The position numbers and the translations under genes are program-made. Source: Trujillonella endophytica (lineage in GTDB: Bacteria > Actinomycetota > Actinomycetes > Mycobacteriales > Geodermatophilaceae). Taken from it: a stretch of 35,262 bases of DNA. Positions 15,355 to 23,990 of the stretch are shown piece after piece (position 1 is the stretch's first letter; each line of letters starts with the position of its first letter). The stretch spans positions 1-35,262 of the forward strand of contig NZ_FOEE01000024.1 of the NCBI RefSeq assembly GCF_900110555.1, in the 5' to 3' direction. Below the pieces are notes generated by a model. It saw nothing but the letters and a program-made list of their open reading frames with translations. It was not told the DNA's origin and made no database searches.

Positions 15355-17709
15355 TCAGACCTCCATCAGGGACGCGGAGACGCCCTCGGGCGTCGAGTGG
15401 GCGGGACCGGCGGTGTAGAAGGCCGGGTCGGCGGCGAGGATCGCCGCGCGGACGTCGAGCAGCTCGGTGACCTTCTCGCCGAGGACGGCGGAGCCGAGCA
15501 GGCCCATGTCCTCGATGTCGCTGCGGATCGCGGCCTCGCCGTCGACGATGTCGAGGATCTCCTCGACCACGATGGCGACGCTGCGGCCGTGGTCGCTGTA
15601 GACGATGACCTCGAGGACCTCGCGGTCGCTCTCGCCGTAGGCACCCAGGTGCCGGTCCAGCCGGACGATCGGCAGGATCGCGCCGCGGTACTGCACGACC
15701 TCCCGGTTGCCGACCCGCTCGACGTTCTCGGTGCGCACCTGCTCGAGCCGGGTGACCGTGTCCAGCGGGATCGCGACCCGCCGTCCGCCACCGATGGACG
15801 CGAGGAGCATCCGCTCCCGCTGCCCCTCGGTGTCCTTCGCCGCGACGGCGGCGGCCACGCGGGCCTCCTGCCGCTCGGCGCTCTCGGCGCGCAGCGCCCG
15901 GCGGGCCAGGGCCTGCACGTCGAGGATCAGCGCGACCGTGCCGTCGCCGAGGACGGTGGCGCCGGAGTACAGGCCGATCGCCTTGAGCTGACCGCCGACC
16001 GCCTTGACGACGATCTCCTCGGTGTTGATCACCCGGTCGACCACGAGGCCGAAGCGGCGGCCCTCGGAGCGCAGCACGGCGATGACGACGTGGCCGTCGT
16101 GCCGGTCGGAGGTGAGGCCGAGGACGTCGGTGAGGCGGACCAGCGGCAGCAGTTCGCCGCGCAGCCGGTAGACCGGGGCGCCCCCGACCTCCTCGACGGC
16201 GTTGGCGGCCTTCTCGGCGTCCAGGCTGACGAGCTCCTGCAGGCTGATCTGCGGGATGGCGTAGCGGTCGCCGGCGCACTCCACGGTGAGCGCGGGGACG
16301 ATCGCCAGCGTCAGCGGGATCCGCAGCCGGCAGACGGTGCCCTTGCCGGCGACCGACTCGACCTCGATGGTGCCGCCGATGGCCTCGATGTTGGTCTTGA
16401 CCACGTCCATGCCGACCCCGCGGCCGGAGACGTTGGTGACGGCCGCGGCCGTCGAGAAGCCCGGCAGGAAGATCATCTGCAGGACGTCGGTGGGCGTCAT
16501 CCGGGCCAGCTGGGCCTCGGTGACCACGCCCCGCTCGACGGCCTTCGCGCCGATCTTCGCCGGGTCGATGCCGGCGCCGTCGTCGGCGACCTCGACGACG
16601 ACCTGGCCGCTCTCGTGCTTGGCGCGGAGGGTGAGCACGCCCTCGGCCGGCTTCCCGGCCCCGCGGCGCGCATCGGGCGTCTCGATGCCGTGGTCGACGG
16701 AGTTGCGGACCAGGTGGGTCAGCGGGTCCTTGACGGCCTCGAGCAGGGTCTTGTCGAGCTCGGTGTCCTTGCCCTCCATCTCCAGGCGGACGTTCTTGCC
16801 ACACTGGATGCCGAGGTCGCGGACGACGCGCGGCAGCTTGGACCAGATGTGGTCGATCGGCTGCATGCGCGTCTTCATGACGCCCTCCTGCAGCTCGCTG
16901 GCGATCAGGTTCAGCCGCTGCGAGGCGCGCACGAGGTCGGTGTCGTTGGACCGGCCGACGTACTGGACGATCTGGTTGCGGGTCAGCACGAGCTCCCCGA
17001 CGAGCAGCATCAGCTCGTCGAGCAGGTCGACGTCCACGCGGATGGTGCTGTCGGCCACGGCGCGGCGGGCCGGCGAGTTGTCGTCGGCCGACGGGGCGGC
17101 GGGCGCGTGCTCGGTCTCGGCGGCCGGGGCCGGGCGGGGCGCGGGCACCTCGGCGACCTCCACCACGGCCGGGGCCGCGGCGACGGGCGCCTCCACCGCG
17201 GGCTTGCGAGCGGTCTTGCGGGCCGGCTTCGCGGCGGCGGGCGCCTCGGCGGCCTCGGTCCCGGCGGCTGCAGCGACCTCGGCGACGGGGGCGGCCGGCG
17301 CGGGGGCGGCGGCCTCGGCCGGGCGGTCCTCCATCGCTGCGCTGATCTCGGCGACGACGGCGGAGACGTCCACCGTGCCCTCGCCGCCGGTCGCCTCGAT
17401 GGAGGCGAGCAGCGAGCGGACGGTGTCCACCATGCGCAGCAGCACGCTGGTGCGGGTGGGGGTCAGGTCCAGGGCGCCGTCCCGCAGCCGGGAGAGCATG
17501 TTCTCGCCGACGTGGGCGACCTCCTCGAGGCGGTTGAACGCCAGGAAGCCGCTGGTCCCCTTGATCGTGTGGATCGTGCGGAAGATGCTCGAGAGCCGCT
17601 CCCGGGAGTTGGGCTCCTGCTCGAGCGCCACCAGGTCGGTGTCCAGCTGGTCGAGGTTCTCGTGGCTCTCGACGAGGAACTCCTCGACGATGTCGTCCAG
17701 ACCGTCCAC
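15355..17709 (-). CDS. cheA: Chemotaxis histidine kinase CheA with two C-terminal CheW-like domains
   Basis: A 784-residue kinase. The HPt domain (about 1-105) carries phosphorylatable H47 in TIHTIKGTSGF. A long Ala/Pro/Glu-rich linker (about 125-220) takes the place where a CheY-binding P2 domain would be. Next are the dimerisation domain (about 222-285), the HATPase domain with N-box HLVRNSVDHG, G1 DDGAGID, PGFST and G2 GRGVGMDVV (about 325-465), and then two CheW-like domains (about 470-610 and 645-775). Most CheA proteins have one. The second could bind an extra receptor or CheW partner. The start is GTG 17709, about five bases after AGAAGG. An open frame to 17769 adds residues unlike an HPt start. 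Confidence 0.94.
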   Translation of the reverse strand: MDGLDDIVEEFLVESHENLDQLDTDLVALEQEPNSRERLSSIFRTIHTIKGTSGFLAFNRLEEVAHVGENMLSRLRDGALDLTPTRTSVLLRMVDTVRSLLASIEATGGEGTVDVSAVVAEISAAMEDRPAEAAAPAPAAPVAEVAAAAGTEAAEAPAAAKPARKTARKPAVEAPVAAAPAVVEVAEVPAPRPAPAAETEHAPAAPSADDNSPARRAVADSTIRVDVDLLDELMLLVGELVLTRNQIVQYVGRSNDTDLVRASQRLNLIASELQEGVMKTRMQPIDHIWSKLPRVVRDLGIQCGKNVRLEMEGKDTELDKTLLEAVKDPLTHLVRNSVDHGIETPDARRGAGKPAEGVLTLRAKHESGQVVVEVADDGAGIDPAKIGAKAVERGVVTEAQLARMTPTDVLQMIFLPGFSTAAAVTNVSGRGVGMDVVKTNIEAIGGTIEVESVAGKGTVCRLRIPLTLAIVPALTVECAGDRYAIPQISLQELVSLDAEKAANAVEEVGGAPVYRLRGELLPLVRLTDVLGLTSDRHDGHVVIAVLRSEGRRFGLVVDRVINTEEIVVKAVGGQLKAIGLYSGATVLGDGTVALILDVQALARRALRAESAERQEARVAAAVAAKDTEGQRERMLLASIGGGRRVAIPLDTVTRLEQVRTENVERVGNREVVQYRGAILPIVRLDRHLGAYGESDREVLEVIVYSDHGRSVAIVVEEILDIVDGEAAIRSDIEDMGLLGSAVLGEKVTELLDVRAAILAADPAFYTAGPAHSTPEGVSASLMEV

Positions 17710-17927
17710 CGAATGCCTTCTCTCTGCTCTGCGTCGGACCCGTGCAGGACCCGTTGGTTCTGTCGGCACGCGGACGGGCGAGTCAAGGCGAGTCCGGGCT
17801 CTCAGCGCGAGAACCTAGGAGCGGAGCGGGGCGCGCACGGCCATTCGCGGGGTGTGTCGCGGGGCCGCGGGCGAGAAAGACCGGTGACCGTCCGGGCGCG
17901 GTCGACAAGGCGATCGGCGGACGACGA

Positions 17928-17960
17928 CGGGCCCGGCGCCGGGAGCGGCGGCCGGGCCCG
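17928..17960 (-). terminator. Terminator after the acireductone dioxygenase gene
   Basis: CGGGCCCGGC and GCCGGGCCCG form a perfect 10-bp stem with a 13-nt loop, about 40 bases past the stop codon at 18000. Confidence 0.6.
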
Positions 17961-17999
17961 GACGGCGCGGGATCAGCGGGTGGAGCGGGTGGAACCGGA

Positions 18000-18572
18000 T
18001 CAGCGAGCGGCGACGATCTGGTCGTAGGTGGAGAAGCCGCGGGAGATGCCGCTGTCGGTGAAGCTGCCGACCCAGCCCTCGTCGTCGTGGAAGAAGCGCA
18101 CGGACACGTAGTCGGGGCTCGTGCCCATGTCGAACCAGTGCGTCGTGCCGCCGGGAACGGACAGCAGGTCACCGGCCTCGCACAGCACCGCGTGCACCTT
18201 GCCCTGCAGGCGCAGGTAGAAGATGCCGGACCCGGTGGCGAAGAAGCGGTCCTCGTCGTCGTCGTGGGTGTGCTCGTCGAGGAACTTCGCGCGGGCGGTG
18301 CGCACGGTCTCCGGCCACGACGGGTCGTCGCTGGGGTGCATCTGCACCACGTCGACGAGCGTGTAGCCCTCGGCGGCGGTCACGCCGTCGATGCGGTCGC
18401 GGTAGGCGTCCAGCACGTCGTCCTGGGTCGGCCGGTCGGGGAGCTCCTGCACCGGCCACTGCTCGAACCGGACGCCGAGCTCCTTGAGCACGACGGCGAT
18501 CTCCGCGGCGTCCTCGGTGCGCAGTTCGGGCGTGTCGGGGGCGTCCTCACGCCACACGGTGAGCAGGGTCAC
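18000..18572 (-). CDS. mtnD: Acireductone dioxygenase
   Basis: A 190-residue cupin of the acireductone dioxygenase family. With iron it converts acireductone and O2 to formate and 2-keto-4-methylthiobutyrate (KMTB), the methionine precursor. With nickel the family makes a non-productive product. Metal ligands are H101, H103 and E107 in EHTHDDDEDRFF, and H145 in GGTTHWFDMG. EAGDLLSVP and RFFHDDEGWVGSF are also family hallmarks. GTG start at 18572, with GAGGTGG five bases upstream. It stands alone, divergent from the ribose-type importer operon, and is the only core salvage enzyme outside the minus-strand operon at 24012-33398. Confidence 0.93.
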   Translation of the reverse strand: MTLLTVWREDAPDTPELRTEDAAEIAVVLKELGVRFEQWPVQELPDRPTQDDVLDAYRDRIDGVTAAEGYTLVDVVQMHPSDDPSWPETVRTARAKFLDEHTHDDDEDRFFATGSGIFYLRLQGKVHAVLCEAGDLLSVPGGTTHWFDMGTSPDYVSVRFFHDDEGWVGSFTDSGISRGFSTYDQIVAAR

Positions 18573-18595
18573 GGGTCCACCTCGATCATCGGATT

Positions 18596-18624
18596 TCCGG
18601 TTGTCCGGACGGAATCCCTACTAT
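18596..18624 (+). promoter_or_regulatory. Promoter with a dyad for the leader ORF and importer operon
   Basis: A good -10 element TACTAT (18619-18624) lies seven bases before a GTG (18632), predicting a leaderless transcript. At the -35 position is the dyad TCCGG-TTGT-CCGGA (18596-18609), a candidate repressor or activator site. It is also close to the divergent mtnD start, so it could control both directions. Confidence 0.55.
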
Positions 18625-18631
18625 TCCCCTC

Positions 18632-18775
18632 GTGATGGTCGCGGCGCCACCGACCTCCGGCAGCTCCGCTGTCGGAGCGCTGCGGCGCACCGTCAACGCC
18701 GCCGTGCACCCGGCGGTGTGTCCGGAGCTGTGTTGCATGCCGGGGTCCCGGGTCTCGCGTCCGCAGCACGCGTGA
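18632..18775 (+). CDS. Leaderless short ORF with a Cys-rich segment, putative sulfur-responsive leader peptide
   Basis: A 47-residue ORF beginning at GTG 18632, with an alternative ATG at 18635 and a possible short form from GTG 18704. A TACTAT -10 element seven bases upstream predicts that the mRNA starts at or next to the start codon. Near the end it encodes CPELCCM, that is three Cys and one Met within seven codons, two of the Cys codons being TGT, which is rare in such GC-rich DNA. Its stop (18773-18775) abuts a GC-rich hairpin (18776-18811). The downstream gene is a sulfur-salvage importer. Mycobacteria have leaderless polycysteine ORFs that act as cysteine-responsive attenuators; this fits that pattern but is inferred, and translation is not shown. 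Confidence 0.5.
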   Translation: MMVAAPPTSGSSAVGALRRTVNAAVHPAVCPELCCMPGSRVSRPQHA

Positions 18776-18811
18776 GGCCCCGGCGCGGCCGAGCCGCGCC
18801 GTCGTGGGGCC
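18776..18811 (+). promoter_or_regulatory. Hairpin directly after the leader ORF, possible attenuator
   Basis: GGCGCGGC and GCCGCGCC (18782-18789, 18793-18800) form a perfect 8-bp stem with a 3-nt loop. GGCCCC (18776-18781) can extend it by pairing with GGGGCC (18806-18811). The first base follows the leader ORF stop codon directly, so a ribosome at the stop would cover the left arm. No U-tract. A smaller GGGCC-GTCC-GGCCC hairpin (18844-18857) lies just before the Shine-Dalgarno of the next gene. Confidence 0.45.
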
Positions 18812-18878
18812 CACCTGGAGTGCGCCGCCCCGCTCCGCTCTCCGGGCCGTCCGGCCCACCGCTCCCGAAGGACCCCCC

Positions 18879-19982
18879 ATGCCCCGCTCCACCCGGTTCC
18901 CCCTGCTCGCCGGGACCGCCGTCTCGCTCCTCCTGCTCTCCGCATGCTCCCAGTCCGACGGCGACGACGGCGACTCGTCGGAGGCCGCGGCCCGCACCAC
19001 GCAGGCAGCCTCCGCCGACGCCCCCGCCCCCTTCTCCGACGGCCCGGTCGAGGTCGCGCTGGTCCGCCAGAGCGGCGCCGGCGACTACTTCGAGGCCTGG
19101 GGCCAGGGCGCCGAGGCCCAGGCCGAGGCGGCCGGGATCGAGCTGACCGTCACCGACGCCCGCAACGACAACGCCCGGCACGCCTCGGACCTGGAGCGGG
19201 CGATCGCCTCCGAGCCGGACGCGATCATCGTCGACCACGGGCAGACCGACACCATCGCCCCGCTGGTCCAGGAGGCCGTCGACGCCGGCATCCCGGTCGT
19301 CGTCTACGACCTCGAGCTGCCGCCGATCGAGGGCGTCGTGGTCACCAGCCAGAGCGACGCGAGCATGGCCGAGGGCGTGCTGGACCAGCTCGTCGCGGAC
19401 GTCGGCGACGGCGCCGCGGTGGGCTACGTGTCCGCCACCGGCTTCGCCCCGCTCGACCGCCGTGCCGAGGTCTGGGACACCTACGTCGCCGAGCACCAGC
19501 TCGACCAGCGGTTCTCCACCGGCGAGGTGACCGAGTCGACGGCGACCGACAACATCCCGCTGGTCGACGCCGCGCTCAAGCAGCACCCCGACGTGACCGC
19601 GATCTTCGCCCCGTACGACGAGATCGCGAAGGGCGCGGTCCAGGCGGTGCTCCAGAACGACCTGCAGGACGGCGTCCGGGTCTACGGCATCGACATCTCC
19701 AACGCCGACATCGAGGTGATGACCGCCGAGGGGAGCCCGTGGGTCGCCACCTCCGCCACCGACCCCACCCAGATCGGTGGCGCGGTCGTCCGCGTGGCCG
19801 CCCTGGAGCTGGCCGGTCAGCTGGAGGAGGACGCCGTCCAGTTCCCCGCCGTCACGGTGACGCAGGACTTCCTCCGGGACAACGACATCACCTCGGTCGC
19901 CGACCTGGTCGAGGCGGAGCCGTCGCTGCGCCTGGACGACGTCGCGGTGGCCGACTGGCTGCCGAACAACTCCGCGTCCTGA
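18879..19982 (+). CDS. Ribose-type ABC importer substrate-binding lipoprotein
   Basis: A 367-residue lipoprotein with a signal peptide and lipobox LLSAC (Cys near residue 23), then an acidic Ser/Ala linker and a periplasmic-binding-protein type 1 domain of the RbsB family (Peripla_BP_4). Motifs include VALVRQSGAGDYFEAWGQGA, DAIIVDHGQTDTIAPLVQEA and VFGIDISN-like VRVYGIDISNADIEVM. It captures a sugar-like ligand outside the membrane for the ATPase and permease that follow. The operon ends with an MTR kinase, so methylthioribose is the likely ligand; this is inferred from context. Start at ATG 18879 after GAAGGA. Confidence 0.9.
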   Translation: MPRSTRFPLLAGTAVSLLLLSACSQSDGDDGDSSEAAARTTQAASADAPAPFSDGPVEVALVRQSGAGDYFEAWGQGAEAQAEAAGIELTVTDARNDNARHASDLERAIASEPDAIIVDHGQTDTIAPLVQEAVDAGIPVVVYDLELPPIEGVVVTSQSDASMAEGVLDQLVADVGDGAAVGYVSATGFAPLDRRAEVWDTYVAEHQLDQRFSTGEVTESTATDNIPLVDAALKQHPDVTAIFAPYDEIAKGAVQAVLQNDLQDGVRVYGIDISNADIEVMTAEGSPWVATSATDPTQIGGAVVRVAALELAGQLEEDAVQFPAVTVTQDFLRDNDITSVADLVEAEPSLRLDDVAVADWLPNNSAS

Positions 19983-19999
19983 TCGGTCGGGGCCGGCAC

Positions 20000-21562
20000 A
20001 TGAGCACCGCGGCGGTGTCCCTGCGGGGGATCGGCATGTCCTTCGGGGCCCACCGGGTCCTCGACGGCGTCGACCTGGACATCGCCGCGGGCGAGGTGCT
20101 GGCCCTGCTCGGCGCCAACGGGGCCGGGAAGTCGACCCTGATCAAGGTCCTGTCGGGGGTCCACCCGGGCCACGACGGGACGATCCGGATCGAGGGCACG
20201 GAGCAGCGGATGGACTCGCCGCTCCGTGCCCGCCGGGCCGGCATCGCGACCGTGCACCAGCGGGTGCACGACGGGGTGGTCCCGGGGCTCACCGTCGCGG
20301 AGAACCTGGCCTTCGACGACCTCGCCCACCCGGCGCGCCGCGGCCCGTCCGCGGTGCTCCTGCGGCGGCGCGAGGTGCTGGCCGCCGCCCGGACCGCCGT
20401 CGAGGTGCTCGGCCTCGACTGGAGCGACGCCGTCCTGCGCCGCGACGTCGCCGAGCTCGGCATCTCCGACGCCCAGTTGCTGGTGCTCGCGCGGGCGCTG
20501 GTGCACCGGCCGCGGCTGCTCGTCCTGGACGAGCCGACGTCGGCGCTGTCGGCCGCGGAGGCCGACCGCCTGTTCGCGGTCGTCCGCGGCCAGCGGGCGG
20601 CCGGCCTCGCCGTCCTCTACGTCTCGCACCGGCTCGGCGAGGTCGACGCCCTCGCCGACCGGGCGGTGGTGCTGCGCGACGGCCGGGTCACCTCCGACAC
20701 CCGGGCGCCGTTCCGCTGGGACGTCGTCCTGCCGGCGATGCTCGGCGAGCGCGCCGCCGTGCACCCCGTCGGCCCCGACGGCATCGGCCCGCCGCCGCGG
20801 GAGCCGCTACCCGCAGGGGACGTCGCCGTCCGCCTGCGCGGGGTGCGGCTGCTCCCCCGCTCCCCCGCCCTGGATCTCGACCTGCACGCCGGCCAGGTCA
20901 CCGGCGTCGTCGGGCTGCTCGGCGCCGGCAAGTCCGAGCTCGCGCACGGCCTGTTCGGGTCGGCCTCGTGGGCCGGCGGGACGGCGGAGCTCGACGGCCG
21001 GCCGTTCGCCCCCCGCTCCCCCGCCGCCGCCGTCCGGGCCGGCGTCCACCTCGTCCCCGAGGACCGCGCCGGCCAAGCCCTGCTGCCCGGCTGGTCGATC
21101 GCCCGCACGCTGAGCCTGCCGTTCCTGCGCGAGCTGTCCCGCGGTGGCGTGGTCGACCGCGCCACCGAGGCCGACCGGGCCCGGACCGCGGTCGACCGCT
21201 TCGGCGTGGTGACCCGCAGCGAGAGCACCGACGTCGGCGAGCTCTCCGGCGGCAACCAGCAGAAGGTCGTCGTCGGCCGCTGGCTGGTGCCCGGCGTGCG
21301 GGTGCTGCTGCTGGACGAGCCGTTCCGCGGCGTCGACCTCGGCGCCCGCCGCGACATCGGCGGCCACGCCCGCGACGCCGCGCGCGCCGGTGCCGCGGTC
21401 GTCGTCCTCTCCGCCGACGTCGACGAGGTGCTGGAGGTCGCCGACCGCGTCCTCGTGCTCGTCGACGGCGCCGTCACCCTCGACGCCCCCGTCTCCGCCG
21501 TGCCGCGCGACGCGGTCGTCGCCGCCTTCTCCGCCACCTCCCCGGGAGGAACCCCCGCGTGA
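20000..21562 (+). CDS. Ribose-type ABC importer ATP-binding protein, two fused ATPase domains
   Basis: A 520-residue RbsA/MglA-type ATPase with two nucleotide-binding domains. Domain 1 has Walker A GANGAGKST and Walker B LLVLDEPTSAL, but its ABC signature reads ELGISDAQLL in place of LSGGQ. Domain 2 has Walker A GLLGAGKSE, signature LSGGNQQKVVVGRWL and Walker B VLLLDEPFRGVDLGAR. Degenerate signatures in one half are common in this family, so one site probably does most of the hydrolysis. ATG start 17 bases after the binding-protein gene. Its stop overlaps the permease GTG (GTGA). Confidence 0.92.
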   Translation: MSTAAVSLRGIGMSFGAHRVLDGVDLDIAAGEVLALLGANGAGKSTLIKVLSGVHPGHDGTIRIEGTEQRMDSPLRARRAGIATVHQRVHDGVVPGLTVAENLAFDDLAHPARRGPSAVLLRRREVLAAARTAVEVLGLDWSDAVLRRDVAELGISDAQLLVLARALVHRPRLLVLDEPTSALSAAEADRLFAVVRGQRAAGLAVLYVSHRLGEVDALADRAVVLRDGRVTSDTRAPFRWDVVLPAMLGERAAVHPVGPDGIGPPPREPLPAGDVAVRLRGVRLLPRSPALDLDLHAGQVTGVVGLLGAGKSELAHGLFGSASWAGGTAELDGRPFAPRSPAAAVRAGVHLVPEDRAGQALLPGWSIARTLSLPFLRELSRGGVVDRATEADRARTAVDRFGVVTRSESTDVGELSGGNQQKVVVGRWLVPGVRVLLLDEPFRGVDLGARRDIGGHARDAARAGAAVVVLSADVDEVLEVADRVLVLVDGAVTLDAPVSAVPRDAVVAAFSATSPGGTPA

Positions 21563-22671
21563 CCGACCCCCTGACGAAGCCGGCACCGACGCCGGCCCCG
21601 GCCCTCCCCGAGCCGGCCCCGCGCGCCTCCGCCGGCGCCCGGCTCGCCCCCGGCCTGGACCGGGCGCGCGAGCTGCTGGTCCGCTACGGGTTCATCGCCG
21701 TCACCGTGGCGCTGATCGCCTGGTTCGTGCTCAGCGAGCCCAACTTCCGCACCGCGGACAACCTCTACGGGCTGCTGGAGTACGCCGCACCGACCGCGAT
21801 CGCGGGGCTCGGCGTCACCATCGCGATGACCGTCGGCGGGCTGGACCTCTCGGTGGGTGCGGCCGCGGGCTTCGGCGTCTCCCTCGCCGCCTGGATGATG
21901 GTCGTGCAGAACCAGGTGGGCGGCGTCGCCATCGGCGCGGTCCTGCTCGGCGGCGCTTTGATCGGCCTGGTCAACGCCCTGCTGGTGGTGTGGGCCCGCA
22001 TCCCGGACCTGCTCGCCACCCTGACCACGATGTTCGCCGTCATGGGGCTCAAGCTCGTGCTCGTCGACGGCCGCTCCATCTCCTCCCGGATGACGCTGGA
22101 GGACGGCTCGACCGCCCCCGGCCGGTTCACCGACGACTTCCTGTGGCTGGCCCGGGGCGACATCGGACCGGTGCCCGTGCCCGCGGTGCTCCTGCTGCTC
22201 GTCGCCGTCGCCGTGTGGTTCCTCCTGGAGCGCACCCGCTACGGCCGGCTGTTCTACGCCGTCGGCGCCAACGCCGAGGCCGCCCGGCTCGCCGGCGTCC
22301 CCGTCGGCCTGTACCGCAGCGCGGCGTACGTGCTGTCCGGCGTGCTGGCCTCGGTCGCCGGCCTGCTGCTGGCCGCCCGCATCGGCCAGGGCGACGTGAG
22401 CGCCGGCAACTCGCTGCTGCTGGACGCCGTCGCCGTGGCCCTGGTCGGCACCTCGGTGCTGGGGCGCAACGTGCCCAACGCCTGGGGCACGGTCCTGGGC
22501 GCGGTGCTGGTGTCGGTGATGGTCGTCGGGTTCAGCATGAAGGGGCTGCCGTACTACGTGCAGGACGTCGCCAAGGGGGCCGTGCTGCTGGCCGCCCTGC
22601 TGTTCAGCTACACCCTGTCCCGCCGGCGCACCGCGCTGCCGGGCCAGCCCGCCGCCGGAGGTGCCGAGTGA
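21559..22671 (+). CDS. Ribose-type ABC importer permease
   Basis: A 370-residue RbsC-family (BPD_transp_2) permease with roughly ten membrane helices after a Pro/Ala-rich cytoplasmic N-terminus of about 40 residues. Family stretches are AIAGLGVTIAMTVGGLDLSVGA and YGRLFYAVGANAEAARLAGV, the latter being the ATPase-contacting loop. One gene only, so the channel is probably a homodimer. GTG start with GGAGGAA upstream, 4-bp overlap at each end (ATPase stop and kinase start), so translation is coupled through the operon. Confidence 0.92.
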   Translation: MTDPLTKPAPTPAPALPEPAPRASAGARLAPGLDRARELLVRYGFIAVTVALIAWFVLSEPNFRTADNLYGLLEYAAPTAIAGLGVTIAMTVGGLDLSVGAAAGFGVSLAAWMMVVQNQVGGVAIGAVLLGGALIGLVNALLVVWARIPDLLATLTTMFAVMGLKLVLVDGRSISSRMTLEDGSTAPGRFTDDFLWLARGDIGPVPVPAVLLLLVAVAVWFLLERTRYGRLFYAVGANAEAARLAGVPVGLYRSAAYVLSGVLASVAGLLLAARIGQGDVSAGNSLLLDAVAVALVGTSVLGRNVPNAWGTVLGAVLVSVMVVGFSMKGLPYYVQDVAKGAVLLAALLFSYTLSRRRTALPGQPAAGGAE

Positions 22672-23927
22672 CCCGTACCGAACCCGACCGCGGCCCGGCC
22701 GTGCTGGCCCCCGGGGAGCTGCTCACCGTGGCGGCCGTGCCGGTGTACCTGGCCGCCGTCCCGGCGCTGGCCCGGGCCGTCGACCCGTCCGCGCTGGCGA
22801 GCGTGGTCGAGGTCGGCGACGGCAACCTCAACCTGGTCTTCGTCGTCACCGACACCTCCGGCCGCTCGCTGGTGCTCAAGCAGTCGCTGCCGCACGTGCG
22901 CACCGACCCGAGCTGGCCGATGACCCGGGAGCGCTCCGCCCGGGAGGCCCGGATCCTGGCCGCGCACCGCGCCGTCGACCCCGAGCACGTGCCCGAACTG
23001 CTGCACTTCGACCCGGCGGCCCAGGTGCTGGCGATCGAGGACCTGTCCGACCACGTCGTCTGGCGGGTCGCCCTCGACGGGGGCGATCTGCACGCGGAGG
23101 CCGCCGTCGACCTCGGCGTCTACGCCGCGCGCGCCGGCTTCGGCACGTCGGTGCTGGCGCTGGGCACCGCCGGGCACAAGGCCGCGGTCGCCGCGGCGAT
23201 GAACCCGGAGCTGTCGGAGATCACCGAGGACCTGGTGCTCACCGAGCCGTTCGTCGAGCACCCGCACAACGTCGTCCTGCCGGCCAACGCCGCCGACGTG
23301 GCCGCCCTCGCCGCCGACCCCGAGGTGCAGGCCGCGGTGGGGCGGGCCAAGTGGGCGTTCATGACCCGCGCCGAGGTGCTCCTGCACGGGGACCTGCACA
23401 CCGGCTCGGTCTTCGTCCGCGCCGCCGCCGGCGGCGCCCCCCGCTCGACCCGCGCCTTCGACGCCGAGTTCGGCGCCTACGGCCCGCTGGGCTTCGACGT
23501 CGGCATGCTGTGGGGAAACCTCGTGCTGGCCGCCGCGCGGGCCACCGCGCGGGGGCAGGACGCCCGTGCCGCCGAGCTCCTGGGACTGCCCGCGGCGACC
23601 TGGGCGGCGTTCGAGGCCGAGTGGCGGCGGCTGTGGCCCTCCCGCACCGACCCGCGGGTGTTCGGCGACGCGGTGCTGGAGGACCTGCTGGCCCGCGCCC
23701 GCGCCGACGCCACGGCCTACGCGGGCGCGGAGGTCGCGCGCCGGGTGATCGGCTTCGCGAAGGTCAGCGACGTCGAGACGCTGCCGGAGGCGCTGCGGGA
23801 GGGCGCCGTCCGCGGGGCGCTGCGCGCGGCGCGGGAGCTGCTGCTGGCCGCCGGCCGGGGGCGGACCGACCCCGCCGCCCTGTCCGCCGTCACCGGCGAG
23901 CTGCTGACGGCGGCCGCCACCCGCTGA
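22668..23927 (+). CDS. mtnK: S-methyl-5-thioribose kinase, copy 1 (ribose-type importer operon)
   Basis: A 419-residue kinase of the APH/choline-kinase fold, MtnK family, which phosphorylates MTR to MTR-1-phosphate. The nucleotide loop is EVGDGNLNLVF (about 48-58), the ATP lysine is K71 in SLVLKQSLP, the catalytic loop is HGDLHTGS (H240, D242), and the metal segment is FDAEFGAYGPLGFDVGML. The second MtnK in this window has DPEF there, the more usual form. GTG start overlaps the permease stop by 4 bp, with GGAGG six bases before it. Direct coupling to an importer suggests capture of incoming MTR by phosphorylation. A related sugar such as 5-deoxyribose is an alternative substrate. Confidence 0.9.
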   Translation: MTRTEPDRGPAVLAPGELLTVAAVPVYLAAVPALARAVDPSALASVVEVGDGNLNLVFVVTDTSGRSLVLKQSLPHVRTDPSWPMTRERSAREARILAAHRAVDPEHVPELLHFDPAAQVLAIEDLSDHVVWRVALDGGDLHAEAAVDLGVYAARAGFGTSVLALGTAGHKAAVAAAMNPELSEITEDLVLTEPFVEHPHNVVLPANAADVAALAADPEVQAAVGRAKWAFMTRAEVLLHGDLHTGSVFVRAAAGGAPRSTRAFDAEFGAYGPLGFDVGMLWGNLVLAAARATARGQDARAAELLGLPAATWAAFEAEWRRLWPSRTDPRVFGDAVLEDLLARARADATAYAGAEVARRVIGFAKVSDVETLPEALREGAVRGALRAARELLLAAGRGRTDPAALSAVTGELLTAAATR

Positions 23928-23945
23928 GCGGGCCGCCGTCGTACG

Positions 23946-23982
23946 CCGGTGGCCCGGAAGCGGCACGGCTCCGGGCCACCGG
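23946..23982. terminator. Bidirectional terminator between the two salvage operons
   Basis: CCGGTGGCCCGGA and TCCGGGCCACCGG form a perfect 13-bp stem with an 11-nt loop between the convergent mtnK copy 1 and mtnB genes. It would serve both strands. Confidence 0.75.
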
Positions 23983-23990
23983 GGTACAGC

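Noticed and set aside
14885-16804. 639-residue CheW fusion protein
   Set aside because: The upstream part is an out-of-frame reading of cheA; cheW has its own GTG and Shine-Dalgarno sequence.
18573-18878. SAM riboswitch upstream of mtnD or the ribose-type importer
   Set aside because: No SAM-I, SAM-II or SAM-IV core sequence is present on either strand here.
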